Positions 15,618 through 22,942 of a DNA stretch of 37,250 bases are shown here, in pieces. The stretch is taken from assembly GCA_031285765.1 (NCBI GenBank), contig JAITVO010000093.1:1-37250 (forward strand). The letters run 5' to 3'. Position 1 is the first letter of the stretch. Each line of letters starts with the position of its first letter. The translations under genes were made by a program, and so were the position numbers. The notes under the pieces are model-generated. The model was not told the DNA's origin, ran no database searches, and saw only the letters and a program-made list of their open reading frames with translations. Origin of the DNA: Cytophagaceae bacterium (GTDB taxonomy: Bacteria; Bacteroidota; Bacteroidia; Bacteroidales; Marinilabiliaceae).

Positions 15618-16748
15618 ATGCGTTTTTTAATTGTTTCGGCAGTCATACACAAAAAATCGGAAAATAAATACGGTGGATACACGCCTTACGTAAGAGAAAT
15701 GAACATCTGGTTCAAACATGTGGACGAGGTTCGCATTATTGCGCCACTCTCGCCTGAGTCGTTAGACCCTCTGGAAACATTATACAGCCATCCCAAACTG
15801 ACATTTGTAAAAGTACCAGCGCTTGATTTTACGGGTGTAACAACAGCGTTCAAATCGCTGCTTGCCTTGCCTGTTATACTGTTCCGCATTTTTCAGGGAA
15901 TGGTGTGGGCAAATCATATCCATTTGCGTTGCCCTGCCAACTTGGGATTGCTGGCCGCTTTTGTGCAGATATTTTTTCCGCGAAAGCCCAAAACCGTGAA
16001 GTATGCCAACAACTGGGACAGAGCGAGTAATCAGGCAAAATCGTACCGCGTTCAGCAAGCGATTTTAAGCAGCGAGTTTTGGACACGCAACACAAAAATT
16101 CTTGTGTATGGCGACTGGAACGAAAAGAGCCGAAACATACTTCCGTTTTTCACAGCCTCCTATTCCAAAAAAATGCGTATTCCTGTCGAAGTGCGAACAA
16201 TTTCAAAAGACACAGAAATCCGTTTGCTCTTTGTAGGAACTGTTACACCCAACAAACGACCGATGATTGCAGTAAAAACGCTCGAAACGCTTCGCGAAAG
16301 AGGCTTCGGTGTACGGTTGGATTTAATTGGCGGTGGTTTTCAAACCGAAGAGATACGAGAGTACATTGCTTCGAATAAGTTGGAAAGTTGTGTTTCCATT
16401 TTAGGAAAAATGAATCCCGACGAGGTAATCGAATATTTCAAGCGGTCGCACTTTCTGGTATTTATGTCAATGTCCGAAGGATGGCCTAAAGTAATAGCCG
16501 AAGCCATGTGGTGGGGATGCTTGCCGGTAACTACCGATGTATCGTGCGTAAGGCAGATGGCAGGCAACGGAAGTCGCGGCGTAGTGGTAAAGCCCGACTC
16601 CGGCATTGTGGCAAACGTCATTGAGCAGCTGCTTGAAGCTCCCGAACAGTATGCATCAATATGCAAAGAGGCAATGACGTGGGCGCGACAGTATCATTTT
16701 GAGCGTTTTGAAGAGGAAATTGTGAAACTTTTAAAAAATGAGATATGA
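15618..16748 (+). CDS. GT4-family glycosyltransferase
   Basis: The 376-aa protein has the GT-B layout of family 4 retaining glycosyltransferases. The N-terminal Rossmann half starts RFLIVSAVIHKKSENKYGGYTPYVREM. In the C-terminal half IRLLFVGTVTPNKRP opens the nucleotide-sugar domain, and MSEGWPKVIAEAMWWG carries the Glu-x7-Glu motif that contacts the donor. There is no signal peptide; it should act at the cytoplasmic face on a lipid-linked glycan. Donor and acceptor sugars cannot be predicted. It is the last gene of the first glycan block, and the repeat-filled kilobase follows it. A terminator is not evident right after the stop. Confidence 0.9.
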   Translation: MRFLIVSAVIHKKSENKYGGYTPYVREMNIWFKHVDEVRIIAPLSPESLDPLETLYSHPKLTFVKVPALDFTGVTTAFKSLLALPVILFRIFQGMVWANHIHLRCPANLGLLAAFVQIFFPRKPKTVKYANNWDRASNQAKSYRVQQAILSSEFWTRNTKILVYGDWNEKSRNILPFFTASYSKKMRIPVEVRTISKDTEIRLLFVGTVTPNKRPMIAVKTLETLRERGFGVRLDLIGGGFQTEEIREYIASNKLESCVSILGKMNPDEVIEYFKRSHFLVFMSMSEGWPKVIAEAMWWGCLPVTTDVSCVRQMAGNGSRGVVVKPDSGIVANVIEQLLEAPEQYASICKEAMTWARQYHFERFEEEIVKLLKNEI

Positions 16749-16932
16749 CATTTGACAGATCGAAGTAAAATAATCATATCGGTTGCATGCAGCCATTAAA
16801 AAAACAGTATGAATACTCAATCAATGTTACATCTAAATTAATATCAGTATCTTGCAGAGATATTTCGCTCGATAGAAAAACAGTATCCGACTACATTGCA
16901 TCCTGCAATGTATAGATATACAAAGCAAATAT

Positions 16933-17380
16933 ATTTACTCATGTTACGCAACAATGATATCGGGGGAGCACAGAGCAGTGGTTATGTAACACAGATACGT
17001 GGTTATGTAACACGGATACGTGGTTGTGCAGCACGGATACGTGGTTGTGTAACACGGATACGTGGTTATGTAACACGGATACGTGGTTGTGCAGCACGGA
17101 TACGTGGTTGTGCAGCACGGATACGTGGTTGTGTAACACGGATACGTGGTTGTGCAGCACGGATACGTGGTTGTGCAGCACGGATACGTGGTTGTGCAGC
17201 ACAAAGCAGCCCCTTGTAAATGGTTAACAATTGAAACTTAAAGGCGCTTAAAAGCAACAAACTGTAAGTGGCTTATCTATCTTGAAAAATTAAACAATGC
17301 GTATATCAAACTATTACCTGTTGAACAAAACAGGCAACATACTCACAGCAACACAACAGATGGCGTAACATCGGTTACTA
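16933..17380. repeat. inverted-repeat-bounded element that contains the 21-bp array
   Basis: TTTACTCATGTTACGCAACA at the left and GGCGTAACATCGGTTACTAA at the right are imperfect inverted repeats of each other. They match the ends of the 15.5 and 17.5 kb elements. Between them lies the 21-bp tandem array and about 180 bp of AT-rich sequence with no gene. No transposase is present, so a non-autonomous element is possible. Confidence 0.5.
16978..17202 (+). repeat. 21-bp tandem repeat array, ten full units and one partial
   Basis: Ten contiguous 21-bp units (16978-17187) and a 15-bp partial unit follow each other without spacers. Each unit has a central dyad, GTGCAGCAC, or GTGTAACAC/ATGTAACAC in other units. 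At each junction a CACG-GATA-CGTG mini-hairpin forms. Variation is limited to a few transitions at positions 7, 10, 12 and once 16. Positions 10 and 12 always change together (C/G or T/A). Because 21 is a multiple of three, the array is open in five frames and produces the shadow ORFs in the track. There is no ribosome binding site or promoter to suggest translation. Confidence 0.95.
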
Positions 17381-17390
17381 ACAAAAACAA

Positions 17391-17432
17391 CCTCATTACC
17401 TCATTTGCATGACCCCAAATGTGATAATGAGG
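17391..17432. repeat. long hairpin between two inverted-repeat elements
   Basis: CCTCATTACCTCATTTG pairs with CCAAATGTGATAATGAGG with few mismatches around a short loop. It sits between the array-containing element and the next inverted-repeat element. It has no T run, so a terminator role is doubtful. Confidence 0.6.
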
Positions 17433-17492
17433 TAAATATGGATGTAATACATAGCTACAGAGGTAAAATAAGATAAAAAATGAAGTTATTAT

Positions 17493-17684
17493 TAATAACT
17501 GATGTTACGCACTGTTTTTTTTGAATGTGAGGATGCAATATCACAATAAAAAACTGTTCTCACAATTTGTAAAAAAAGAGAAAGGTTAAAAAAAGCTGTC
17601 TTCCCAACTTGGAAAAGGGTACAGAAAATAAAAAAAACAGACACTCACATCATGTGGCGATAAATTGCGTAACATGAGTTAGCA
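17493..17684. repeat. inverted-repeat-bounded element of about 190 bp
   Basis: TAACTGATGTTACGCACT at the left pairs with ATTGCGTAACATGAGTTA at the right. Inward similarity continues weakly (GAATGTGAGGATG versus CACTCACATCATG). The interior is AT-rich and non-coding. It has the same type of ends as the elements at 15.5 and 16.9 kb. Confidence 0.6.
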
Positions 17685-17726
17685 ATAAGTATCCATAAAA
17701 GAATCATTTTCCCATAAAAACACAGC

Positions 17727-17757
17727 AAAAAGGCTTCGAGCAACCCGAAGCCTTTTT
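17727..17757 (-). terminator. bidirectional intrinsic terminator downstream of rpmE2
   Basis: AAAAAGGCTTCG pairs with CGAAGCCTTTTT around a seven-base loop. On the minus strand it lies 24 bp past the rpmE2 stop and ends in five T. The symmetric A/T runs allow use from both sides. Confidence 0.88.
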
Positions 17758-17780
17758 ATAACATTCAAAAACTGTTTCGA

Positions 17781-18044
17781 TTACTTTTTTCTGTTATCGA
17801 AATGTTTTTGGTATCTGTTCATAAACTTATCAACACGTCCTGCGGTGTCAACCAATTTCATTTTACCGGTGTAAAACGGGTGCGACGAACTCGAAATTTC
17901 AAGTTTTATTACAGGGTATTCAACGCCATCAACACTCTCGGTTTCACGTGTGTTAGCTGTTGAGCGTGTAACAAAAACGTCGCCATTCGACATGTCTTTA
18001 AAAGCGACTAAGCGATAATTATCCGGATGAATTCCTTTTTTCAT
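17781..18044 (-). CDS. rpmE2: 50S ribosomal protein L31, type B
   Basis: This 87-aa protein of the large ribosomal subunit contains the L31 signatures [45 protein letters not shown] and a basic C-terminus. It has no cysteine, so it is the zinc-independent type B form, which is the ordinary form in Bacteroidota. It has a TATCTTTG promoter about 76 bp upstream and a strong terminator downstream, so it is monocistronic. The leader contains an inverted repeat (ACGCCAA/TTGGCGT) right after the expected transcription start. Its position between two glycan blocks is unrelated to its function. Confidence 0.97.
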   Translation of the reverse strand: MKKGIHPDNYRLVAFKDMSNGDVFVTRSTANTRETESVDGVEYPVIKLEISSSSHPFYTGKMKLVDTAGRVDKFMNRYQKHFDNRKK

Positions 18045-18090
18045 TTCTATTTATTTTATTCTTCGTTATTTCTTAGTTAATACGGGCATA

Positions 18091-18119
18091 CGCCAAAATT
18101 ACTGTTTCAAATTGGCGTG
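18091..18119 (-). promoter_or_regulatory. hairpin in the rpmE2 leader
   Basis: ACGCCAA and TTGGCGT form a 7-bp stem, extended by an AATT-rich loop neck. On the minus strand it starts directly after the -7 element and so lies at the 5' end of the transcript. A role in autogenous control by L31 is possible but is inference. Confidence 0.4.
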
Positions 18120-18127
18120 CAAAGATA
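18120..18127 (-). promoter_or_regulatory. -7 promoter element for rpmE2
   Basis: CAAAGATA on plus reads TATCTTTG on minus, a full TAnnTTTG match 76 bp before the start codon. Confidence 0.65.
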
Positions 18128-18185
18128 AATGTTTCGGGTAAAAGGACAAAAGATTACATAACATTTTTTTCGCTCAACCATGAAA

Positions 18186-19379
18186 TTATTTTTCTTTGTT
18201 TATAAAACGCGGGTCGAACGGAATGGCAGTTGCCCGTTTTTCGCTTCTTTTCACATCGTCGAATATATAACGGTACGTAATGTGCCGTTTTCCGAAAGTG
18301 GCGCCAACTGATTCGTGCAACGCTCTCATTCTCGGATTAAAATCGCCAACCCACGACAGCTCGATTTCGGTTATTTGCGGCTTGGTTTTCATAGCTTCGC
18401 GCAAGTGCCAGAATATTCCAGATTCAAGTCCAAGTCGCTGATAATGCGGTGCAACACCCATAATTACAATTCGGGCACGGGTAATTGTTTTTTTCCACTT
18501 GTGATAAGCGAATCGAAGTTTATTCAAAAAATGAAGTTTCCCATCAAGAAGTTTCAGTATCTGATTAATATCGGGAAACATGATAAGAAACGCAACGGGC
18601 TCGTTGTTGTGATACACAAACCAGATAATATCTTCCATCAAGAACGATTTGGCATCGTTCAGCGATTTACGGAGCGTATCGGGATTCATGGGCGTAAAAT
18701 TCTCGTGATATTGCCACGCATCGTTGTAAACTTTAACAAAATCGGAAACAAATTTTTCACTCTCCGCCCAGTTAAAATGACGAAAACTGTAATCGGGCTT
18801 GTTGATAATGCGCTCTGCAATTTTCCAGAACCTTTCGGGAAATGGCTTGGTCAAATCCAAATGATTGCTCACCTGTTCAAAATAGTTTCCAAATCCGTAT
18901 TCTTCAAAAAATGCCTTGTAATAAGATGGATTATACTGCATTCCGAATCCGGGATGTGTAAAACCTTCGACAAGCAATCCCCAAAAGTTGTCGTTTTCGC
19001 CGAAATTAACAGGGCCGTCCATTGCTTCCATTCCGCGTTCGGAGAGCCATTTTTTTGCTGCGTCAAAAAGCATAAACGCTGCTTCTTTGGCGTTAATACA
19101 TTCAAAAAAACCCATGCCGCCCGTAGGCTGGTTGAATCCATAAGCTTTGTTTTTGTTGATAAATGCGGCAACCCGTCCTATGGCTTGCCCGCTATCGTTG
19201 AGCAACAGAAATCGGACAGCCTCTCCGTTTCCGAAAAATTCATTCTTTTGGGTATCAAATATCTCCTCGATGGAAACATCCAGCGGACGAACATAAAATT
19301 TATCGTCTTTGTATATCAGTTTCACTACATTCAAAAACTGCTTTACCTGCATGGGTGTGCTGACTTGAACAACTTGCAT
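18186..19379 (-). CDS. GNAT-fold acetyltransferase-like protein
   Basis: The 397-aa protein belongs to a conserved bacterial family with two acetyltransferase-like halves. The N-terminal half starts MQVVQVSTPMQVKQFLNVVKLIYKDDKFYVRPL and contains the family stretch DGPVNFGENDNFWGLLVEGF (about residues 117-136). In the C-terminal half, ARIVIMGVAPHYQRLGLESGIFWHL has the acetyl-CoA-loop pattern (V-x-P-x-Y-Q-x-L-G). ELSWVGDFNPRMRALHESVGATFGKRHITYRY is the usual C-terminal strand and helix. The substrate is unknown. It is cytoplasmic, monocistronic and driven by a TACTTTTG promoter. It lies between rpmE2 and the second glycan block without evident functional connection. Confidence 0.8.
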   Translation of the reverse strand: MQVVQVSTPMQVKQFLNVVKLIYKDDKFYVRPLDVSIEEIFDTQKNEFFGNGEAVRFLLLNDSGQAIGRVAAFINKNKAYGFNQPTGGMGFFECINAKEAAFMLFDAAKKWLSERGMEAMDGPVNFGENDNFWGLLVEGFTHPGFGMQYNPSYYKAFFEEYGFGNYFEQVSNHLDLTKPFPERFWKIAERIINKPDYSFRHFNWAESEKFVSDFVKVYNDAWQYHENFTPMNPDTLRKSLNDAKSFLMEDIIWFVYHNNEPVAFLIMFPDINQILKLLDGKLHFLNKLRFAYHKWKKTITRARIVIMGVAPHYQRLGLESGIFWHLREAMKTKPQITEIELSWVGDFNPRMRALHESVGATFGKRHITYRYIFDDVKRSEKRATAIPFDPRFINKEK

Positions 19380-19421
19380 AAATATTAATATTTAGAAAAT
19401 GAATTATATGATTCGGGCGAC

Positions 19422-19429
19422 AAAAGTAG
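19422..19429 (-). promoter_or_regulatory. -7 promoter element for the GNAT-like gene
   Basis: CAAAAGTA on plus reads TACTTTTG on minus, matching TAnnTTTG, 43 bp before the start codon. Confidence 0.6.
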
Positions 19430-19476
19430 TGATTTATATAGACTTTTCGAAAAACAATAATATATAAGTACAGGGG

Positions 19477-19576
19477 CGACGCATCTAATTTTTGTCAATA
19501 GGGAATAAAGACGTATCTTTCGCCTCAAAACGTCCAATGGATACCTAATCAAACTTATCAAAAATTAGATGTGTCG
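19477..19576. repeat. inverted repeat, 18-bp arms, upstream of the FkbM gene
   Basis: CGACGCATCTAATTTTTG pairs with CAAAAATTAGATGTGTCG with one G-T type mismatch across a 64-bp centre. The right arm carries the GTG that opens the longer ORF at 19571. The arms could be element ends or a leader-like hairpin, but the promoter of the FkbM gene lies downstream of it. Confidence 0.7.
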
Positions 19577-19625
19577 ATACTGTGCAATATCCATAAAGAA
19601 AAGATACACATATCCAATATTTTTG

Positions 19626-19633
19626 TATCTTTG
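19626..19633 (+). promoter_or_regulatory. -7 promoter element for the FkbM methyltransferase gene
   Basis: TATCTTTG is a full TAnnTTTG match, 19 bp before the ATG at 19652. It lies inside the longer ORF, which argues for the ATG start. Confidence 0.7.
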
Positions 19634-19651
19634 CCAAAATTTTTTCAAGCT

Positions 19652-20515
19652 ATGGGTGTAAGACGATTAGTTAAAAACATAAAAAAATACAGGGTTGTGA
19701 ACAATATCTTCAGACGTTATGGAGAACTCTGCAAAAATCATCCCGATGAGGAGATGATTGAAGCCTTAAGATATATCAAGCAAAACGGACCCATTTTAAT
19801 ACCTTATTCTTTGGGTGATAATCCTCCTGTCGAAATTTTGCAGGACGAATCATGTAATCTTAAATATGTGATTCACGAAGGAAAACGTCTTTATTTCAAC
19901 GCTGCTAAAAGCGACCATGCCATAACACTTCTGGTTTCGGATTTGATAAACGAACAAAACATTAACTCACCACACTGTTACCATTCTGAAAATTTTGACG
20001 CAGAGGAGGGCGATATTCTTTTCGACATAGGCGCTGCCGAAGGTATCTATGCTCTGTCGGTTATCAATAAAGTAAATAAAGTGGTTTTGTTTGAATGTGA
20101 ATCGGAATGGTTTGAACCTCTTAAAAAAACATTTGAACCATGGAACGATAAAGTGGTGATTGTGAAAAAATATGTGTCGGACAGCGATAGTGATACTACA
20201 ATTACGATTGACTCTTTTCTTGAGCAGCATAGCGAATATGTCGATAAATCGCTGCTGTTTAAAGTAGATGTGGAAGGAGCTGAAGAATCGGTACTCAAAG
20301 GAATGAAAAATACATTGGCGAACAGAAACGTCAAAGCTGCAATATGTGTTTATCATAAGCGAAACGATTATGCAACGTTGAGCCAAATGATGCTGAATCA
20401 TGGATATAATGTGGAAACATCGAAAAGATACATGCTGCTTCACGACGACTGGAACGATGAATACTCTCCCTATTACCTTACGAGAGGTGTTATTTATTGT
20501 CGCAAAAATGTTTGA
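19652..20515 (+). CDS. FkbM-family SAM-dependent methyltransferase
   Basis: The start was set at ATG 19652 rather than GTG 19571, because a perfect promoter element lies between them and MGVRRLVKNIKKYRVV is a natural N-terminus; the protein is 287 aa. SAM-binding motif I is FDIGAAEGIYAL (about residues 124-135) and the acidic strand after it is VVLFECESEW. The FkbM signature KVDVEGAEESVLKGM lies at about 204-218. FkbM members O-methylate sugars or other hydroxyls and often occur in surface-glycan clusters, where they can cap or decorate a repeat unit. This matches its place at the head of the second glycan block. Base composition is more AT-rich than the amidase or pbpC genes. Confidence 0.88.
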   Translation: MGVRRLVKNIKKYRVVNNIFRRYGELCKNHPDEEMIEALRYIKQNGPILIPYSLGDNPPVEILQDESCNLKYVIHEGKRLYFNAAKSDHAITLLVSDLINEQNINSPHCYHSENFDAEEGDILFDIGAAEGIYALSVINKVNKVVLFECESEWFEPLKKTFEPWNDKVVIVKKYVSDSDSDTTITIDSFLEQHSEYVDKSLLFKVDVEGAEESVLKGMKNTLANRNVKAAICVYHKRNDYATLSQMMLNHGYNVETSKRYMLLHDDWNDEYSPYYLTRGVIYCRKNV

Positions 20516-20574
20516 TAATATACGATTTTCTTCGCTGGAATATACTGATTTTTAGAAATACAAAATATTTGTAC

Positions 20575-20582
20575 TACCTTTG
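20575..20582 (+). promoter_or_regulatory. -7 promoter element upstream of the small ORF and the GT-A gene
   Basis: TACCTTTG matches TAnnTTTG, 27 bp before the ATG of a 27-codon ORF and about 158 bp before the GT-A gene. Confidence 0.55.
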
Positions 20583-20608
20583 CGATGCTATTTTGAAAAA
20601 TAAAAGAC

Positions 20609-20692
20609 ATGAAAACTGTAAAAATTGCCATAGACGCCAGTTTATCCATAACTAAACTGAAAAACTGCACTCTCGCTGATTTGGGGAAATGA
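20609..20692 (+). pseudogene. 27-codon ORF resembling the start of a glycosyltransferase
   Basis: ATG to TGA encodes MKTVKIAIDASLSITKLKNC... (27 aa). The opening KIAIDASLS resembles the first beta strand of GT4 enzymes; compare KKILVDLSILKN of the gene at 22936-24006. It has a well-placed promoter element and start codon but stops at once. It is most simply a truncated glycosyltransferase start left by a deletion, with its promoter still driving the next gene. A true short leader peptide is the alternative. It is absent from the ORF track because of its length. Confidence 0.4.
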
Positions 20693-20739
20693 AAGTTTCT
20701 TTTAATTAAATTCTCTCTTAATATAAAAATAACAACTTA

Positions 20740-21690
20740 ATGAATACTCCAGTCCTGTTTATTATTTTCAACAGACCCGATACTACCGAAAAGGTATTTG
20801 ATGAAATAAGAAAAATTAAGCCAAAATACTTTTATGTGGCTGCCGATGGTCCGAGAGATAACAGACACGACGATTTGGTTTTGTGCGAAAAAACCCGTTC
20901 AATTATTGAAAAAATTGACTGGGACTGCGAATTGAAAACGCTGTTCAGAGAAAACAATTTAGGTTGCCGAAAAGCGGTAAGTTTGGCTATTACATGGTTT
21001 TTCGATAACGTAGAAGAAGGAATTATTTTGGAAGACGACTGTTTGCCCGCCCAAAGTTTTTTCGGATTCTGCTCCATGATGTTGGAAAAATACAGACATG
21101 ATGAACGCATCGGTCATATTTCGGGGGGAAATTATCAGATGGGAGTCAGTCGCGGCGATGGAAGCTATTATTTTTCGTGGATGACAAATGTATGGGGTTG
21201 GGCAAGCTGGCGAAGGATATGGAAAGATTTTGACGTGAATATTGAAAAGTTTCCCAAATTCAAAGAATTAAAATATATAGAACGAATGGCAAGCCACGCC
21301 CCTTTCAAAAATTCGTGGCTGCACGCTTTTGAAGTTCATCATCAAGGATGGGACAGTTGGGATTATCAATATTCTTTTTTGAATTTAATCAACAATCGGC
21401 TCTCAATAATTCCCAACTGTAATTTGGTTACGAATATAGGTTTCGATAACGAAAAAGCTGCAACACATTTCAGAGCAAACCATCCTTTGGCAAACATTCC
21501 TTTGACAGAAATAAACTTAGCAAATATAAAAAAAACACAACCAACATTTATTGTGGGAGATATTGAGGCAGATATTCACTTCCAGTTGATAGAACAGAAT
21601 TATCTGAAAAAAAACCTGCTGTCGCGATTGAACAGAAATATAAGATATGCAATAAAACAGGCGTTTAGAGGAGAATTAATATTACACTGA
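20740..21690 (+). CDS. GT-A-fold glycosyltransferase (family 2-like)
   Basis: The 316-aa protein starts NTPVLFIIFNRPDTTEKVFDEIRKIKP, typical of a group of nucleotide-diphospho-sugar transferases in O-antigen clusters. The donor and metal site is EGIILEDDCLPAQ (Glu98-Asp99-Asp100). WMTNVWGWASWRRIW and WDSWDYQYSF are conserved in this group. No membrane segments or signal peptide are seen, so it acts in the cytoplasm. Its stop codon overlaps the next start by one base (TGATG), so it is translationally coupled to the GT4 enzyme downstream. The exact sugar is unknown. It is AT-rich compared with the left half of the window. Confidence 0.82.
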   Translation: MNTPVLFIIFNRPDTTEKVFDEIRKIKPKYFYVAADGPRDNRHDDLVLCEKTRSIIEKIDWDCELKTLFRENNLGCRKAVSLAITWFFDNVEEGIILEDDCLPAQSFFGFCSMMLEKYRHDERIGHISGGNYQMGVSRGDGSYYFSWMTNVWGWASWRRIWKDFDVNIEKFPKFKELKYIERMASHAPFKNSWLHAFEVHHQGWDSWDYQYSFLNLINNRLSIIPNCNLVTNIGFDNEKAATHFRANHPLANIPLTEINLANIKKTQPTFIVGDIEADIHFQLIEQNYLKKNLLSRLNRNIRYAIKQAFRGELILH

Positions 21691-22916
21691 TGAAAGATAA
21701 AAAGATAGCATTTGTCGTGTTCCGATACGGAATAGACATAAACGGTGGAGCCGAATACCATTGTCGCATGTTAGCCGAAAGACTGGCAGACGGGTATAAT
21801 GTTGAAGTATTAACTACTTGCATCAGGTATTTAACTACATGCGCAAATGAGTTTTATCCGGGCATAGAAGAACTGAACGGCGTAACCGTCCGTCGTTTTT
21901 TCGCACTTGCTGAAGCCGGTTGCAATGCCTCCGACTTCAACAATAAAAAAATTAAAATAGCACGAAAATTGCGGCGACGACTTTACCGGATGGGAGTTTT
22001 GAAATTTTTCCCGATAAAATATAAAAAATATCGGCAGCTTGAGTTGGAACTTTTTGGAAACCTGAAAGCTAACAGTCCCGAATTACTCAATTTTTTATCG
22101 GAACATAAAGACGACTACCACAAAATTATTTTCCTTACTTATATGACGCCATCAACCATACTTGGCATTAATATATGTAAAGAAAAATCCATTTTAATAC
22201 CTACGGCGCACAATGAGGGGATGCTGTTTTATCCGGTAATGACCGATGTATTCAGTTTTCCGGCACATATTGCATTCAATACTGTATCGGAACAAAAACT
22301 GTGTTCAAATATTTTTAACGATATGGCGGCAAATTCAATCGTAGGAGTAAAATTCAATGAAGCGGAGCCTGCCAACTTTGATACGGTAAAACAGAAATAT
22401 AATATCCCTGACAACTATATTCTTTATGTGGGACGGGTTGAACCGGGTAAAACAGGAAAATTAGTTGAATATTTTCTGAAATTCAAGAACGAAAACAGCA
22501 CTGTAAAACACAAACTGGTTATGACAGGTGGCATCGGTATGTCCGTAGTCAATAATCCGAACATTATTTATACCGGCTATGTTACTGAGGAAGAGAAATT
22601 CTGTCTGATTAAAAATTCGGCAGTCGTTGTTAATCCCTCCTTGTGGGAAAGCCTTTCACTGATTGTGCTTGAAGCGCTATCCATGGAGATTCCCGTACTG
22701 GTAAATGGAGGTTGCGATGTTTTAAAAGAACATATCAAAAAAAGTAACGCCGGCTTCTTTTACGAAAATTATAAACAGTTCCACAATTCGTTATTTAAAC
22801 TGTTAGACTCCGAAACGTTGCGAAATCAAATGGGTGCACTTGGCAAAAAATATGTTGATAATAATTACGAATGGGATATTATTATCGGCAAACTGCGAAA
22901 CATTATTGAAAGTTGA
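21690..22916 (+). CDS. GT4-family glycosyltransferase
   Basis: The 408-aa GT-B protein opens with KKIAFVVFRYGIDINGGAEYHCRMLAERLADGYNVEVLTTC, a classic GT4 acceptor-domain start with the GGAE loop. The donor domain contains YILYVGRVEPGKTGKLVEYF and VNPSLWESLSLIVLEALSMEIPVLV, in which the Glu-x7-Glu pair is ESLSLIVLE. It overlaps the preceding GT-A gene by one base, so the two are co-translated and probably add successive sugars. It converges on the next GT4 gene with 19 bp between stops, and both stop codons lie in the arms of a small palindrome. Confidence 0.9.
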   Translation: MKDKKIAFVVFRYGIDINGGAEYHCRMLAERLADGYNVEVLTTCIRYLTTCANEFYPGIEELNGVTVRRFFALAEAGCNASDFNNKKIKIARKLRRRLYRMGVLKFFPIKYKKYRQLELELFGNLKANSPELLNFLSEHKDDYHKIIFLTYMTPSTILGINICKEKSILIPTAHNEGMLFYPVMTDVFSFPAHIAFNTVSEQKLCSNIFNDMAANSIVGVKFNEAEPANFDTVKQKYNIPDNYILYVGRVEPGKTGKLVEYFLKFKNENSTVKHKLVMTGGIGMSVVNNPNIIYTGYVTEEEKFCLIKNSAVVVNPSLWESLSLIVLEALSMEIPVLVNGGCDVLKEHIKKSNAGFFYENYKQFHNSLFKLLDSETLRNQMGALGKKYVDNNYEWDIIIGKLRNIIES

Positions 22917-22942
22917 GGGTTGGAAAGCATAATTCTCAACTT
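22910..22942. terminator. palindrome holding both stop codons of convergent genes
   Basis: AAGTTGAG pairs with CTCAACTT around 17 bases. The TGA in the left arm ends the rightward GT4 gene, and the TCA in the right arm is the stop of the leftward GT4 gene. It is the only hairpin in the gap, so it may end both transcripts, although no long T run follows. Confidence 0.4.

Noticed and set aside
16978-17202. CRISPR array
   Set aside because: Units are directly adjacent at a 21-bp period with no variable spacers, and no cas gene is present.
16896-17260. Repeat proteins encoded by the 21-bp array (several ORFs on both strands with 7-residue repeats)
   Set aside because: Five frames are open only because the unit is 21 bp long and free of stops; no promoter, ribosome site or sensible N-terminus supports any one frame.
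18315-19388. 357-aa plus-strand ORF
   Set aside because: Shadow of the GNAT-like gene on the opposite strand; composition is atypical and no motif is seen.
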